From Hanleya hanleyi (taxonomy: Eukaryota > Mollusca > Polyplacophora > Lepidopleurida > Hanleyidae), in the NCBI GenBank assembly GCA_036873755.1, contig JAVTVY010017516.1, positions 1 to 64,000 on the forward strand: a stretch of DNA of 64,000 nucleotides, written 5' to 3'. Position numbers and translations under genes: made by a program. The notes below the pieces were generated by a model, which saw nothing but the letters and a program-made list of their open reading frames with translations, was not told where the DNA came from and made no database searches. Positions within the stretch are counted from its first letter, which is position 1, and the number at the start of each line of letters is the position of its first letter. Below are positions 1 through 11,948 of this stretch, one piece after another.

Positions 1-2434
1 ATCCCAGTAATCTATCAAATGGGATTAAAATTTGATGTTGATACAAAGATCAAAGACATGTTTAATCCTGTAATAAGTGACAGCAATATACACAAATGTG
101 TACACATCACATACCAAAATATAACACAGAGGTGTTTATGGTATACACAACTCCCATATAGAGAATATATGTCATCAAGATCTTGCTGGCAGTAATTAGA
201 AAGATGCACATATTACTTGTAAACAGTTATTATTACTGAGAAAACTCCTAAATTACATTGAAGAATATATTCTGTGTCAGATTTCAAGTCCATGAATGCA
301 ATGTCTGCAAACAGGCAACACTTGTCAAAACACAACATAGAAGAAAAAAAGGAATAAAATTTAATGACACCATATCTGATGGTCATTTGCTGATATCTGC
401 TACATTAACAACCATGAAAGATGAGGACAGCTGGAAGTTGCCTCATTTAAACTGTTAACTGTTTGGTGAAACATTAAAGTGGCAACTTACAGAGAGCAAG
501 GCCTATCTTCCAACAGAGTTGGAGGCCATACCTCTGAGTCACACTGTGCGAAATTCCAAGAGAAATTATTTGATGTGTGTGTGGGGTGGCTTGCTAATAT
601 TTGGTGCCTGTAATCCATGTTCATTGCTACCCACAAGATCTCTGATATGAATAGGAAAGAAAATTACAAACTTATAATCCTGGAGATAGTGGAAATGGAA
701 TGAAGAGAAAGTATTTGCTATGATGCAAATGGGACTGACAATAGACACACAAAAATGTGAAACCATCAACAGTCAGATTAATTGTTGACTCAGTGAATCA
801 GATTTTATTTGTCTCATTAAAGTTACAAATGCAAAAGGCATTTTGGAAATTCTTTGTGTGTGGAACAAACATCTGAGTTTTTACAGGTGATGTAATTAGT
901 ATTAATTTCATGTGGTTTTAGACTGATATAAAGTGAATTAATGCATAAATGATTTGAAGCATTGAAGATTTGAACTGAGGTCGAGATTTTGAAAAAAAAG
1001 CATGTAATTGTATCTATGTGAATTTCCTTTCTTCCATTTACATTTTATTGTATCTTGAAAGTTAATATGCTCATAATTACCAGCTGTGTTAAGTGAACCT
1101 CATCATATTTGGCATTGACTATTTGGCCCTAGTACTGACAAATCACTCATTTTTTGCCTATGTTTGCTCCAAAAGGTCTCAATTTTGTCGCAGAAATGGC
1201 ATAACAATACAAGAGATGTTGCCCAACATTATCAGTATGATGTTTATTTCAACCACAGTTAGCAAGAGAAAAAATAATTTTAATAATTAAAAAATTGATT
1301 AAAATTAATTAAAAAATTTATTTTATTTTATTAATAATTTAATAACATAAATTTGAAACAACCCTCATATTTGTACGTTGTTCATGAGTCAGCCTGGAAA
1401 AAATTGGGGTGATCAAGTCAAAACTGTAGCCGCAGTGACGATTTAAAGTTCTCTGGTCAAATGTGAAAATGTCATGTGACAGGCACCAGTCTACTATTAA
1501 TTTCGTTACTTGTTATGTATTAGCGTTAAAAATCGGCAAAAATCCAGAAAATTTACAATGCATAAATCCACTTGGCATGTCAATATTTACCTTGTGGGAC
1601 ATTACCAGTGGGAGTCTTGACAGATGTTGACCATGGAAATTTCAAATTGCCGCCACTGACAGCTGATTGGTGCTACAGAATGTCATTCAATTTGTAAACA
1701 GGGAGCCTTCTCACCCTTCACTGATCATGTCTTCATCCACCATGCTTTTCCAAAGTGGCCCAAATCAACACCAGGAAGTACAGTTTGAAGACTCATCTGC
1801 AAGTTGAAATATCAAATGTATCAGAAATGCTGAAAAATCGCAGCTCATAAAATCCATAAAGATCTGCTCTCAAATTTCTAAACAATGTAGGTCGTGGCTA
1901 CTGACCCGGAAGTGATTAATTGTAATCTGATGCCTGTCAGGAATGGAACCATTGTTAAAATAAGGAATGCTCTCATCTAAACAAACCATACCCATCCCCA
2001 AACAATCTTGAGAAGGCACAGATAAAACTATGCACAAATATAGATTTTACAGCCTATATACCAAGGGTACCCCCTTTATATTTCCCCTCGATTTGCCCCA
2101 TATGCCTTAAGACTGAGGTACAAGTAAAAAGTACAATATCTCACTAACCTCTACATATTTTTCCATCTGGTAAAAAGCACCAAGTCGACAATCCTTCTGC
2201 CTATAAAAAGAAGTATAAAGCATTAACTAGATATGTTAAACACTATTTTTAATTATTTTTTTATTATTTTAATTCATTTTTTATGAAATTATTCAAATTA
2301 AAATTTAAAAATAAAGAAAACTTAAATTCAAAATGTGTCAAAACATAATTTGTTTTCAAGCTGCTCATTTAGGCTACATTTGGTAAAAATTTCCTTCATG
2401 GCAGTGGTTAACTTCTCCATGTAATCAGTGGGTC
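1..2434. repeat. 2.4-kb tandem repeat unit, copy 1
   Basis: First of three head-to-tail copies of a long AT-rich unit starting ATCCCAGTAATCTATCAAAT. The same start recurs at 2435 and 4904. This copy lacks about 26 bp present in the others near position 170 and has a different, shorter GT-rich segment near 570, so it is the most diverged. No transposase, reverse transcriptase or structural RNA was recognised in it. Open frames are short (up to about 65 codons) and do not resemble a known protein. The window starts inside or exactly at a unit, so the array may extend to the left. Confidence 0.95.
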
Positions 2435-4903
2435 ATCCCAGTAATCTATCAAATGGGATTAAAATTTGATGTTGATACAAAGATCAAAGACATGTTTAAT
2501 CCTGTAATAAGTGACAGCAATATACACAAATGTGTACACAACACATACCAAAATATAACATAGAGGTGTTTATGGTATACACAACTCCATATAGAGAATA
2601 CATGTCAGTTCAATTGGATGGATCTACATCTCATCAAGATCTTGCTGGCAGTAATTAGAAAGATGCACATATTACTTGTAAACAGTTATTATTACTGAGA
2701 AAACTCCTAAATGACATTGAGGAATATATTCTGTGTCAGATTTCAAGTCCATGAATGCAATGTCTGCAAACAGGCAACACTTGTCAAAACACAACATAGA
2801 AGAAAAAAGGAATAAAATTCAATGACAACATATCTGATGGTCATTTGCTGATCTCTGCTACATTAACAACCATGAAAGATGAGGACAGCTGGAAGTTGCC
2901 TCACTTAAACTGTTAACTGTTTGGTGAAAGATTAAAGTGGCAACTTACAGTGAGAAAGGCCTATCTTCCAACAGAGTTGGAGGCCATACCTCTGAGTCAC
3001 ACTGTGCGAAATTCCCAGAGTTGATGTGTGTGTGGGGGGGGGGAGGGGGTTGTATGGGGCTTGCTAATATTTGGTGCCTGTAATCCATGTTCCTTGCTAC
3101 CCACAAGATCTCTGATATGAATATGAAAGAGAATTACAAACTTATAATCCTGGAGATAGTGGAAATGGAATGAAGAGAAAGTATTTGCTATGATGCAAAT
3201 GTGACTGACAATAAACACACAACAATGTGAAACCATCAACAGTCAGATTAATTGTTGACTCAGTTAATCAGATTTTATTTGTCTCATTAAAGTTACAAAT
3301 GCAAAAGGCATTTTGGAAATTCTTTGTGTGTGGAACAAACATCTGAGTTTTTACAGGTGATATGATTATTATTAATTTCATGTGGTTTTAGACTGATATA
3401 AAGTGAATTAATGCATAAATGATTTGAAGCATTGAAGATTTGAACTGAGGTCGAGATTTTGAAAAAAAGCATGTAATTGTATCTATGTGAATTTCCTTTC
3501 TTCCATTTACATTTTATTGTATCTTGAAAGTTAATTTGCTCATAATTACCAGCTGTGTTAAATGAACCTCGTCATATTTGGCATTGACTATTTGGCCCTA
3601 GTACTGACAAATCAGTCATTTTTTGCCTATATTTGCTCCAAAAGGTCTCAATTTTGTCGCAGAAATGGCATAGCAATACAAGAGATGTTACCCAGCATTA
3701 TCAGTATGATATTTATTTCAACCACATTTAGCAAGAAAAAAAATAATTTTAATAATTAAAAAAATTATTAAAATTAATTAAAAAAATTATTTTATTTTAT
3801 TAATAATTTAAAAACATAAATTTGAAACAACCCTAATATTTGTCGTTGTTCATGAGTCATCATGGCAAAAATTGGGCTGATCTAGTAAAAACTGTAGCCA
3901 CAGTGACGATTTAAAGTTCTCTGGTCAAATGTGAAAATGTCAGGTGACAGGTATCAGCCTACTATTAATTTCGTTACTTGTTATGTATTAGCGTTAAAAA
4001 TCGGCAAAAATCCAGAAAATTCACAATGCATAAATCCACCTGGCATGTCAATATTTACCTTGTGGGATATTACCAGTGGAAGTCTTGACAGATGTTGACC
4101 ATGGAAATTTCAAATTACCGCCACTGACAGCTGATTGGTGCTACAGAATGTCATTCAATTCGTAAACAGGGAGCCTTCTCACCCTTCACTGATCATGTCT
4201 TCATCCACCATGCTTTTTCCAAAGTGGCCCAAATCAACACCAAGAAGTACAGTTTGAAGACTCATCTGCAAGTTGAAATATCAGATGTATCAGAAATGCT
4301 GATAAATCGCAGCTCATAAAATCCATAAAGATCTGCTCTCAAATTTCTAAACAATGTAGATCGTGGCTACTGACCCGGAAGTAATTAATTGTAATCTGAT
4401 GCCTGTCAGGAATGGAACCATTGTTAAAATAAGGAATGCTCTCATCTGAACAAACCATACCCATCCCCAAACTATCTTGAGAAGGCACAGATAAAACTAT
4501 GCACAGATATAGATTTTACAGCCTATATACCAAGGGTACCCCCTTTATATTTCCCCTCGATTTGCCCCATATGCCTTAAGACTGAGGTACAAGTAAAAAG
4601 TACAATATCTCACTAACCTCTACATATTTTTCCATCTGGTAAAAAGCACTAAGTCGACAATCCTTTTGCCTATATAAAGAAGTATAAAGCATTAACTAGA
4701 TATGTTAAACACTATTTTTAATTATTTTTTTATTATTTTAATTCACTTTTTATGAAATTATTCAAATTAAAATTTAAAAATAAAGAAAACTTAAATTCAA
4801 AATGTGTCAAAACATAATTTGTTTTCAAGCTGCTCATTTAGGCTACATTTGGTAAAAATTTCCTTCATGGCAGTGGTTAACTTCTCCATGTAATCAGTGG
4901 GTC
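2435..4903. repeat. 2.47-kb tandem repeat unit, copy 2
   Basis: Second direct copy of the unit, 2469 bp long. It is almost identical to copy 3 by eye and clearly closer to it than to copy 1. It contains a G-rich run after a GT stretch near 3028 that is longer still in copy 3, as expected of slippage. AT-rich blocks near 3740-3830 and 4710-4760 consist of TTAATAATTT-like motifs. Nothing coding was recognised. Confidence 0.95.
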
Positions 4904-6883
4904 ATCCCAGTAATCTATCAAATGGGATTAAAATTTGATGTTGATACAAAGATCAAAGACATGTTTAATCCTGTAATAAGTGACAGCAATATACACAAAT
5001 GTGTACACAACACATACCAAAATATAACATAGAGGTGTTTATGGTATACACAACTCCATATAGAGAATACATGTCAGTTCAATTGGATGGATCTACATCT
5101 CATCAAGATCTTGCTGGCAGTAATTAGAAAGATGCACATATTACTTGTAAACAGTTATTATTACTGAGAAAACTCCTAAATAACATTGAGGAATATATTC
5201 TGTGTCAGATTTCAAGTCCATGAATGCAATGTCTGCAAACAGGCAACACTTGTCAAAACACAACATAGAAGAAAAAAAGGAATAAAATTCAATGATAACA
5301 TATCTGATGGTCATTTGCTGAGCTCTGCTACATTAACAACCATGAAAGATGAGGACAGCAGGAAGTTGCCTCACTTAAACTGTTAACTGTTTGGTGAAAG
5401 ATTAAAGTGGCAACTTACAGTGAGAAAAGCCTATCTTCCAACAGAGTTGGAGGCCATACCTCTGAGTCACACTGTGCGACATTCCCAGAGTTGATGTGTG
5501 CGTGTGTGTGGGGGGGGGGGAGGGAGGGGGTTGTATGGGGCTTGCTAATATTTGGTGCCTGTAATCCATGTTCCTTGCTACCCACAAGATCTCTGATATG
5601 AATATGAAAGAGAATTACAAACTTATAATCCTGGAGATAGTGGAAATGGAATGAAGAGAAAGTATTTGCTATGATGCAAATGTGACTGACAATAAACACA
5701 CAACAATGTGAAACCATCAACAGTCAGATTAATTGTTGACTCATTTAATCAGATTTTATTTGTCTCATTAAAGTTACAAATGCGAAAGGCATTTTGGAAT
5801 TCTTTGTGTGTGAAACAAACATCTGAGTTTTTACAGGTGATATAATTATTATTAATTTCATGTGGTTTTAGACTGATATAAAGTGAATTAATGCATAAAT
5901 GATTTGAAGCATTGAAGATTTGAACTGAGGTCGAGATTTTGAAAAAAAACATGTAATTGTATCTATGTGAATTTCCTTTCTTCCATTTACATTTTATTGT
6001 ATCTTGAAAGTTAATTTGCTCATAATTACCAGCTGTGTTAAATGAACCTTGTCATATTTGGCATTGACTATTTGGCCCTAGTACTGACAAATCAGTCATT
6101 TTTTGCCTATATTTGCTCCAAAAGGTCTCAATTTTGTCGCAGAAATGGCATAGCAATACAAGAGATGTTACCCAGCATTATCAGTATGATATTTATTTCA
6201 ACCACATTTAGCAAGAAAAAAAATAATTTTAATAATTAAAAAATTTATTAAAATTAATTAAAAAAAATATTTTATTTTATTAATAATTTAAAAACATAAA
6301 TTTGAAACAACCCTAATATTTGTCGTTGTTCATGAGTCATCATGGCAAAAATTGGGCTGATCTAGTAAAAACTGTAGCCACAGTGACGATTTAAAGTTCT
6401 CTGGTCAAATGTGAAAATGTCAGGTGACAGGTATCAGCCTACTATTAATTTCGTTACTTGTTATGTATTAGCGTTGAAAATCGGCAAAAATCCAGAAAAT
6501 TCACAATGCATAAATCCACCTGGCATGTCAATATTTACCTTGTGGGATATTACCAGTGGAAGTCTTGACAGATGTTGACCATGGAAATTTCAAATTACCG
6601 CCACTGACAGCTGATTGGTGCTACAGAATGTCATTCAATTCGTAAACAGGGAGCCTTCTCACCCTTCACTGATCATGTCTTCATCCACCATGCTTTTTCC
6701 AAAGTGGCCCAAATCAACACCAAGAAGTACAGTTTGAAGACTCATCTGCAAGTTGAAATATCAGATGTATCAGAAATGCTGATAAATCGCAGCTCATAAA
6801 ATCCATAAAGATCTGCTCTCAAATTTCTAAACAATGTAGATCGTGGCTACTGACCCGGAAGTAATTAATTGTAATCTGATGCC
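4904..6883. repeat. 2.47-kb tandem repeat unit, copy 3, truncated
   Basis: Third direct copy. It follows copy 2 base for base apart from scattered changes, then stops abruptly after GTAATCTGATGCC at 6883, where copies 1 and 2 continue for almost 500 bp more. The GT/G-rich tract near 5498-5530 is the longest of the three. The sharp end marks the right edge of the array. Confidence 0.95.
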
Positions 6884-8086
6884 ATGAGGAGATCAAGTCC
6901 CCCGAAATGCAAGTCTGACGGTATCTGTCAACCTGGCCAGAACAAGGGATGTTCCCTCCACTGTTGCGCAGGAATGGCCCCTCTCTAATTTCGTAATAAT
7001 GGCGACCGCTCGTTTTTGATCACATGGTAAGTCCTCTTGTATTTTTATTAGGTGATATATTTACTAGCATCCTGTTGAATATTGCTGGTCTTCCGCTTGG
7101 ACATATACGAAATGCTGGCTCTCTTCGCTTACGGACCGGACCGGGTTTGGAAATCACACTACAACACTTATTCGAGACTTCTCAGACAATATCATGCGGA
7201 ACCCTCTCGTACTATAGACTACGAGACCGAGCCGACTGCGTTGGCCCTGTTTTAATTAAATATAAGCAATCACAATTTCCCAGTAGGATTATTATTCATT
7301 TATGTTTTCTCCGAGTATAATGGAAACATTTCGCTATCGGGAAACAAAGATGAAAGCTAACGCTATTTATATGAACGAGATACTGTACCGATACTCGAAA
7401 GGGCATGGGAGACAGGGGCTAAAAATTAATCCCTCATGAAACCCATCAATAGCGTGGATGAGCATTAATCGGCGAAAGCTGGTCAGATACATGATTCATT
7501 ATATTAGCAAGGCTTAGGCCACAAAAATGATGATACACACAATTCACGTTAACGCGAATATAAATTCAGTCGCATAAAACTGGGGCCGAAGAACCACGCA
7601 ATGAGCAAGACATACATAAGAAAATACTTTTAGTTCATTTTAATAACACGAAAACCGAGCAGCAAAGCGAAACCATACAGCTAATCATATTATTATCACG
7701 AAATGTCAGCTTTGAGACTAAAATACTTTCGCGCTGGTGGCACTAAACATGCACCACGTTTAAGGTTTAAGTCCTCTCCACTCCACCACTGGGTAGGTTC
7801 CCACCCGACCCAATAGGCAGTACTTGAGCTACCCGTGCGCACTGCGCATATCGAGGATAACGAAATATTCAAGAAAAAAATCAATATGGCCTTATATCTG
7901 ACAATTGTGAATATTTTCAAATCGAGTATGAGAATTAGCAAGGGTAATAAATATTTGTTTCCTTTAGCATCGTCGTAAATTATCTGGTTGTCTTTGATGC
8001 AATGTCGATTACGTTGAATTGATAAGTGGATACTTGGCCAAATTCTAATTGTTTTTATTAATTTGTAACTGCCTAAGGTTTAATAT
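6884..8086. other. Unassigned spacer between tandem array and retrotransposon
   Basis: About 1.2 kb of lower-copy-looking sequence. A 98-codon open frame at 7024-7320 (+) and an 81-codon one at 7696-7941 (-) show no family I recognise and no splice-site context that would make them convincing exons. The last bases before 8087 (ATAT) repeat just after 25090 and are the target-site duplication of the adjacent retrotransposon. Confidence 0.5.
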
Positions 8087-8579
8087 TGTGACGATTCGTT
8101 AACCCGTGAATTATATAAATATTCGTCGTCAGTCATCCAACGTTCAGACGTGTACATATAATAATGTTTGATATGACGAATGACGATTTCTGACCCTGTA
8201 TTTGTTGATTTTTCTCAATGTAATGTTCGTTCAATTTATAATTCCTTATCAGATTGGATTAAATACCTTGTTTTTGTAGTTATCCAGTAGTTGTTGTTGA
8301 ATATCTGGATGTGTGAGTGAGATTTTCACGTTTGTGCACATAATTTTGTTGACAAACTTTTCCGATGTCCGCCATGTGTATGATGATATCAAAACGAGGC
8401 TATACTCTGAAACGCTGCATCTTATGGACGATAACGTAATTGTACTAGCGTTTCATGAATTGTAATTGTTCGAAATGATCTCTTCTGAAAGAGGTTGTCT
8501 TTATTAATCGCAACCTTTGAATGATTATTTGGTGATTAGCCGTTTACGACGCTAAACTCTCCTGAGGGTCGAGAGTATT
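8087..8579 (+). repeat. 5' LTR, first part
   Basis: Matches the first 494 bp of the 3' LTR (23207-23700) with about nine visible differences. The match ends after GAGAGTATT, where the nested insertion starts. The next 73 bp of the 3' LTR, including its TATA box, have no counterpart here. Confidence 0.93.
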
Positions 8580-8669
8580 TGTAGAAATAAAATGAATAAA
8601 ATCATAAAAAAGGAAATAAAATAGCCAGTGGTTGGCTTATGCCACCGATGGAATTGTGCTAAAGTGTGT

Positions 8670-8760
8670 GCTGTGATTGATTGATTGATTTATTGACTTT
8701 TAAGGGCCGCTTCCCTTACGGATTTCGCGGCCCACCAAATAGATTACATAGGTATTTACA
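8670..8760 (-). repeat. LINE/SINE-like 3' tail, copy 1
   Basis: Read on the minus strand it contains GGGCCGCGAAATCCGTAAGG, then GGAAGCGGCCCTTAA, and ends in ATCAATCAATCA, the look of a non-LTR element 3' end with a short tandem tail. Related copies lie at 9097-9240 (-) and 13325-13471 (+). Confidence 0.6.
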
Positions 8761-9096
8761 TGTGTATTCTTGACTGGAATATATTATGTCTATACTTTAT
8801 ATAATAACGACTATTTACAAGGTAAAGTTCTATGTACATGGAGTAGTGGAAAAGGAGTATATACAAAAGTAAACTAGTATTAAATAGTAATTGGCAGTTA
8901 TTTTAAAGTTCCATTGTTCTCTGCATTATTATTTTTAGTTCTTTTCTGCCCCACCGCCGGCCAGGAAAACCCCCGGTATAGTACTTTGTCGCCATACTCG
9001 AGGAAACCTGCACCCCATCCCAATACGGCACGGCTCACCTAAATGGGGCTTTGGGTATTTATCGTTAGTACAGTATTTATCTATATTGATTTTGAT

Positions 9097-9240
9097 TGAT
9101 TGAAATTGTAGTTTAAGGGCCGCTTCCCATTCGGATTTCGCGGCCCATCAACTCAATGTTTTATTTGAATTTCGCGGTACATTGCTTTGTTTTTTTAATA
9201 TCTTTTCCAGCGCTAAGTACATAAATAAATAAATGAATAA
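9097..9240 (-). repeat. LINE/SINE-like 3' tail, copy 2
   Basis: Near-perfect reverse complement of 13325-13471, including the GCGGCCC palindromic segment, the stretch around CTGGAAAAGATATT and the AATA-repeat block. It joins directly to 9236-9620, itself an inverted copy of 11600-11948. Together these show that one continuous element is present here and a second, interrupted copy lies in the opposite orientation. Confidence 0.75.
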
Positions 9241-9620
9241 ATAAATAATAAATAACAATGAGAGATTAGTAGGAGATATAAATAGAAGTAAATAAGAATT
9301 GCTATGTACAAGTTCGTATGTCTCTTTCTGGTTTTTGGTTACGTTATACTGATAGATATGAGTTCACTGTAATCGCGTGGATGATTCCTTTGTCTTGGTA
9401 CCCCTTTGTACGCACAAAGCCGTCCAGAAAAAACTGGGAGAACAATGGGCGTATTCAGGGTTTTTCGATTCGACTTCCCTAACGACGCCCTTGGAAACAG
9501 GGTGGGTTCTTCCAGAAATCTGTGCCTGTAACAATTGCTTGGAGTGTGTATAGGGGCACAGAACGGCAGGTCTACGTCCTATATTGCGTGAAAGTCAAAG
9601 GATCACATTCTGTGTTAAGG
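9236..9620 (+). repeat. Partial inverted copy of the 11.3-11.9 kb element
   Basis: Reverse complement of about 11600-11948, including the start of the unidentified ORF at 11827. In this copy the frame reads on the plus strand from about 9380 and meets an in-frame stop near 9550. The two copies differ at scattered positions. Confidence 0.8.
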
Positions 9621-9943
9621 TGTTAGTTCGGTGTCATCTATGGGTAGCGTGTAGGTGTGGTTTAGGATTTGGTGTTCTGGTTGTTCAGTTTGGTGACATC
9701 TAAGGGATAGCGTGTCTGGCGTGGTATAGGGTTGAGTATTCTGGTTCTGGACGTTCTTATGGACCGACGCTGATGATCTTCATCATGTTCATCTCCATTT
9801 CTGAAAGTATATAATGAAAAAGTGTGTAGTATTTAGTATTCATTTTTGTGAGTGACATTCGTGTGCGTGGTTGTTTCTTGGATGTGTGCTACTGATTTAT
9901 GTCCTTGATTGTTGAATTGGTAGCGGCCTTTGAGTTTTAGAGA

Positions 9944-10168
9944 CGAATGTGGTTACCGGCCCACACGGAACATGGTATCTCCGGTGCCCACATTGCCTAT
10001 ATTTTATTCCAAAAGAGAAATTTTGGCCAATATTGTCGCAGGGATGTTGATTGGTCTTGGCCTCCGATTTTTGAGACTAATGTGGCAACCGGCCTACACG
10101 GAACATGGTATCTCCGGTGCCCACATTGCCTATATTTTATTCCAAAAGAGAAATTTTGGCCAATGCTG
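9944..10168. repeat. 133-bp tandem duplication
   Basis: Two direct copies of a segment containing ACACGGAACATGGTATCTCC and a downstream AAAAGAGAAATTTTGGCCAAT stretch, offset by 133 bp (for example 9955 and 10088). The flanking GAC.AATGTGG is also repeated. It lies in what would be the 3' untranslated part of the minus-strand LINE remnant. Confidence 0.85.
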
Positions 10169-10206
10169 ACATAGTTAGTTAGTGATGCGCATGCACGGGG
10201 GTAGTG

Positions 10207-11034
10207 TTAGATACTGGAATAATAGCCAGCAGTTTTGATAAAATTTATTAAGGACTTGAATACCTGTTTTCTAACGGGGGGCTTAGGATTTAATATCGCT
10301 GGTAATGTTAAGGGAGTGTAGAGTTTTTTTAATTCGTTTCTAAGTGCCTCGCGTTGTGGGTAGTGTTTTGGGCATTCAAGTAGGACGTGTTCTATTGTTT
10401 CTTCTGCATTGTTGCATGCGGTACAGAGTGGTGAGGTGTTTTTCAGAAGCATGGACAGATGTGATTTAAGACCGGTTTTGCCTAGTCTTAGTCTGGTGAT
10501 TATGCGGTCATCACGTTTATCGTCTAACTGGAATCCCTGGACTTGTCTTTTCTCTCCATCAAGGATCTTATGTAACCAGCGTCCACGTTCTTCTTTGTTC
10601 CATTCCTTTTGCCACTTGCTATCTATTTTGCGTCTAATGATAGTGTTGAGTTCTTTATATCCTAATCCTATTGGCACATCGTGTGTAGTTTTAGCAAGAC
10701 TGTCTTTGGCAGTTTTGTCGGCTGCTTCGTTACCTCTGATGTTGACATGCGCGGGGACCCATGCTAAAATGGCGTCTATACCCTCGTTGTGTATTTGTGT
10801 ACATATACATTCTATTTTGTGTATGAGATCAGGTCTACTGTCAGATATAGAATTTTTGATGGATGTGAGTCCACTAAGGGAGTCACTGAGTATCACCGCG
10901 CGGATTGGTTTGTGCTCGATGATCCATTCGAGAGCCTTAATTATAGCAATCAGTTCACTAGTGTATACAGACATATTGTCTGGAAGTTTGAAACCATTTT
11001 GTATATGCTGTGAAGCGAAAACTACTGGTTATAT
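10207..11034 (-). pseudogene. LINE (non-LTR retrotransposon) C-terminal RNase H and zinc-finger remnant
   Basis: An open stretch of about 275 codons with no proper start, since the frame opens after a stop near 11037. Its N-terminal part is the back half of a type I RNase H: an acidic SELIAIIKALEWI segment, then SDSLSGLTSI with the next catalytic Asp, and AWVPAHVNIRGNEAADKTAK, the characteristic end of this domain. It ends with CTACNNAEETIEHVLLECPKH, a Cys-Cys-His-Cys knuckle typical of LINE polyproteins of the I/Ingi/R1 type. The first catalytic Asp strand and the whole reverse transcriptase are missing, so this is a 5'-truncated dead copy, as is usual for LINEs. The clade is not certain. 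Confidence 0.88.
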
Positions 11035-11075
11035 AGGGGATTGAAATCAAGTACCCGGATAATTCTGTATAGTAG

Positions 11076-11138
11076 TTTGCAGCGCCCTCTATTCAGTGGC
11101 CCGTATGAAAAGACCAAATTTTTGCAGCGCCCTCTATT
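11076..11138. repeat. Short direct repeat TTTGCAGCGCCCTCTATT
   Basis: The 18-mer TTTGCAGCGCCCTCTATT occurs at 11076-11093 and 11121-11138, in a stretch followed by a GA run (11244-11260). It lies between the LINE remnant and the next ORF. Function unknown; it may be part of a terminal or promoter region of one of the two. Confidence 0.6.
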
Positions 11139-11275
11139 TAATTCTGATTGGTTGAAAATTCTGGGCTGCACATGCGTATTGTTATAATTAAACTGTCCAC
11201 CAAGCAGTGAAGGTGTTAAGCCTGAAATAAGCTCAGTCGTCAAAGAGAGAGAGAGAGAAAAAAATAATAAGCGTC

Positions 11276-11827
11276 TTAATCAGTGAATAAATGACTCAAC
11301 AAATAAGGGTCATGTATTAGACGAATATCAACGTAGACGAGCGCGTCTTTAGCATCGTCGTAAAGGCCAGATAGTTTCATATTCAATCTATCATAAAGAT
11401 TTCCAATAAAATGTATAGTTGAATGTGCAGAAGGCGAATATGAAATGATTAGTGGCAAATGTGAAGATCTTTTTGGTACTTTTTTACACCTAGGCTTGTG
11501 ATAGAGTTGAATAACATCGCTTTTAATTTTCCGAAGTTTACGATCAGAATAGCCTCTTTTTCTTAGTGCCTGAATCAAAATAGAGCAAGCCAACTGGTAA
11601 TCGCATACATTGTTACAAATACGCAAAAATCGACCTGCCGTCCTGTGCCCCAATACACACTCCAAGCAATTGTTACAGGCACAGATTTCTGGAAGAACCC
11701 ACCCTGTTCCCAAGGGCGTCGTTAGTGAAGTCGATCCGAAAAATCCTGAAGACGCCCATGGTTCTCCCAGTTTTTTCTGGACGGCTTTGTGCGTACAAAG
11801 GGGTACCAAGACAAAGGAATCATACAC
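11276..11827 (-). CDS. Unidentified TE-associated ORF, 183 aa, possible Penelope-like RT fragment
   Basis: An open frame of 183 codons on the minus strand. I do not recognise it with confidence. It has a Cys-rich segment (ICACNNCLECVLG), then GRFLRICNN and LIQALRKRGYSDRKLRKIK, then LPLIISYSPS. The order R-x2-RIC, an RGY turn, and a later PL-I-Y-P segment recalls the region just after the reverse transcriptase core of Penelope-like elements, but this is a resemblance from memory and the RT core is absent. A partial second copy in inverted orientation at about 9380-9620 has a stop, so the sequence belongs to a repeated element rather than a host gene. Confidence 0.4.
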   Translation of the reverse strand: MYDSFVLVPLCTHKAVQKKLGEPWASSGFFGSTSLTTPLGTGWVLPEICACNNCLECVLGHRTAGRFLRICNNVCDYQLACSILIQALRKRGYSDRKLRKIKSDVIQLYHKPRCKKVPKRSSHLPLIISYSPSAHSTIHFIGNLYDRLNMKLSGLYDDAKDALVYVDIRLIHDPYLLSHLFTD

Positions 11828-11948
11828 GCGATTACAGTGAACTCATATTTACCAGTATAACTTAACCAAAAACCAAAAAGAGAACTTGTACATATAGCGA
11901 TTCTTATTTACTTCTATTTATATCTCCTACTAATCTCTCATTGTTATT

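Noticed and set aside
1093..1290. 65-codon frame repeated in all three tandem units (also 3562 and 6042)
   Set aside because: Conserved only because the units are duplicates. It has no recognisable domain, no initiation context and no sign of codon-level constraint.
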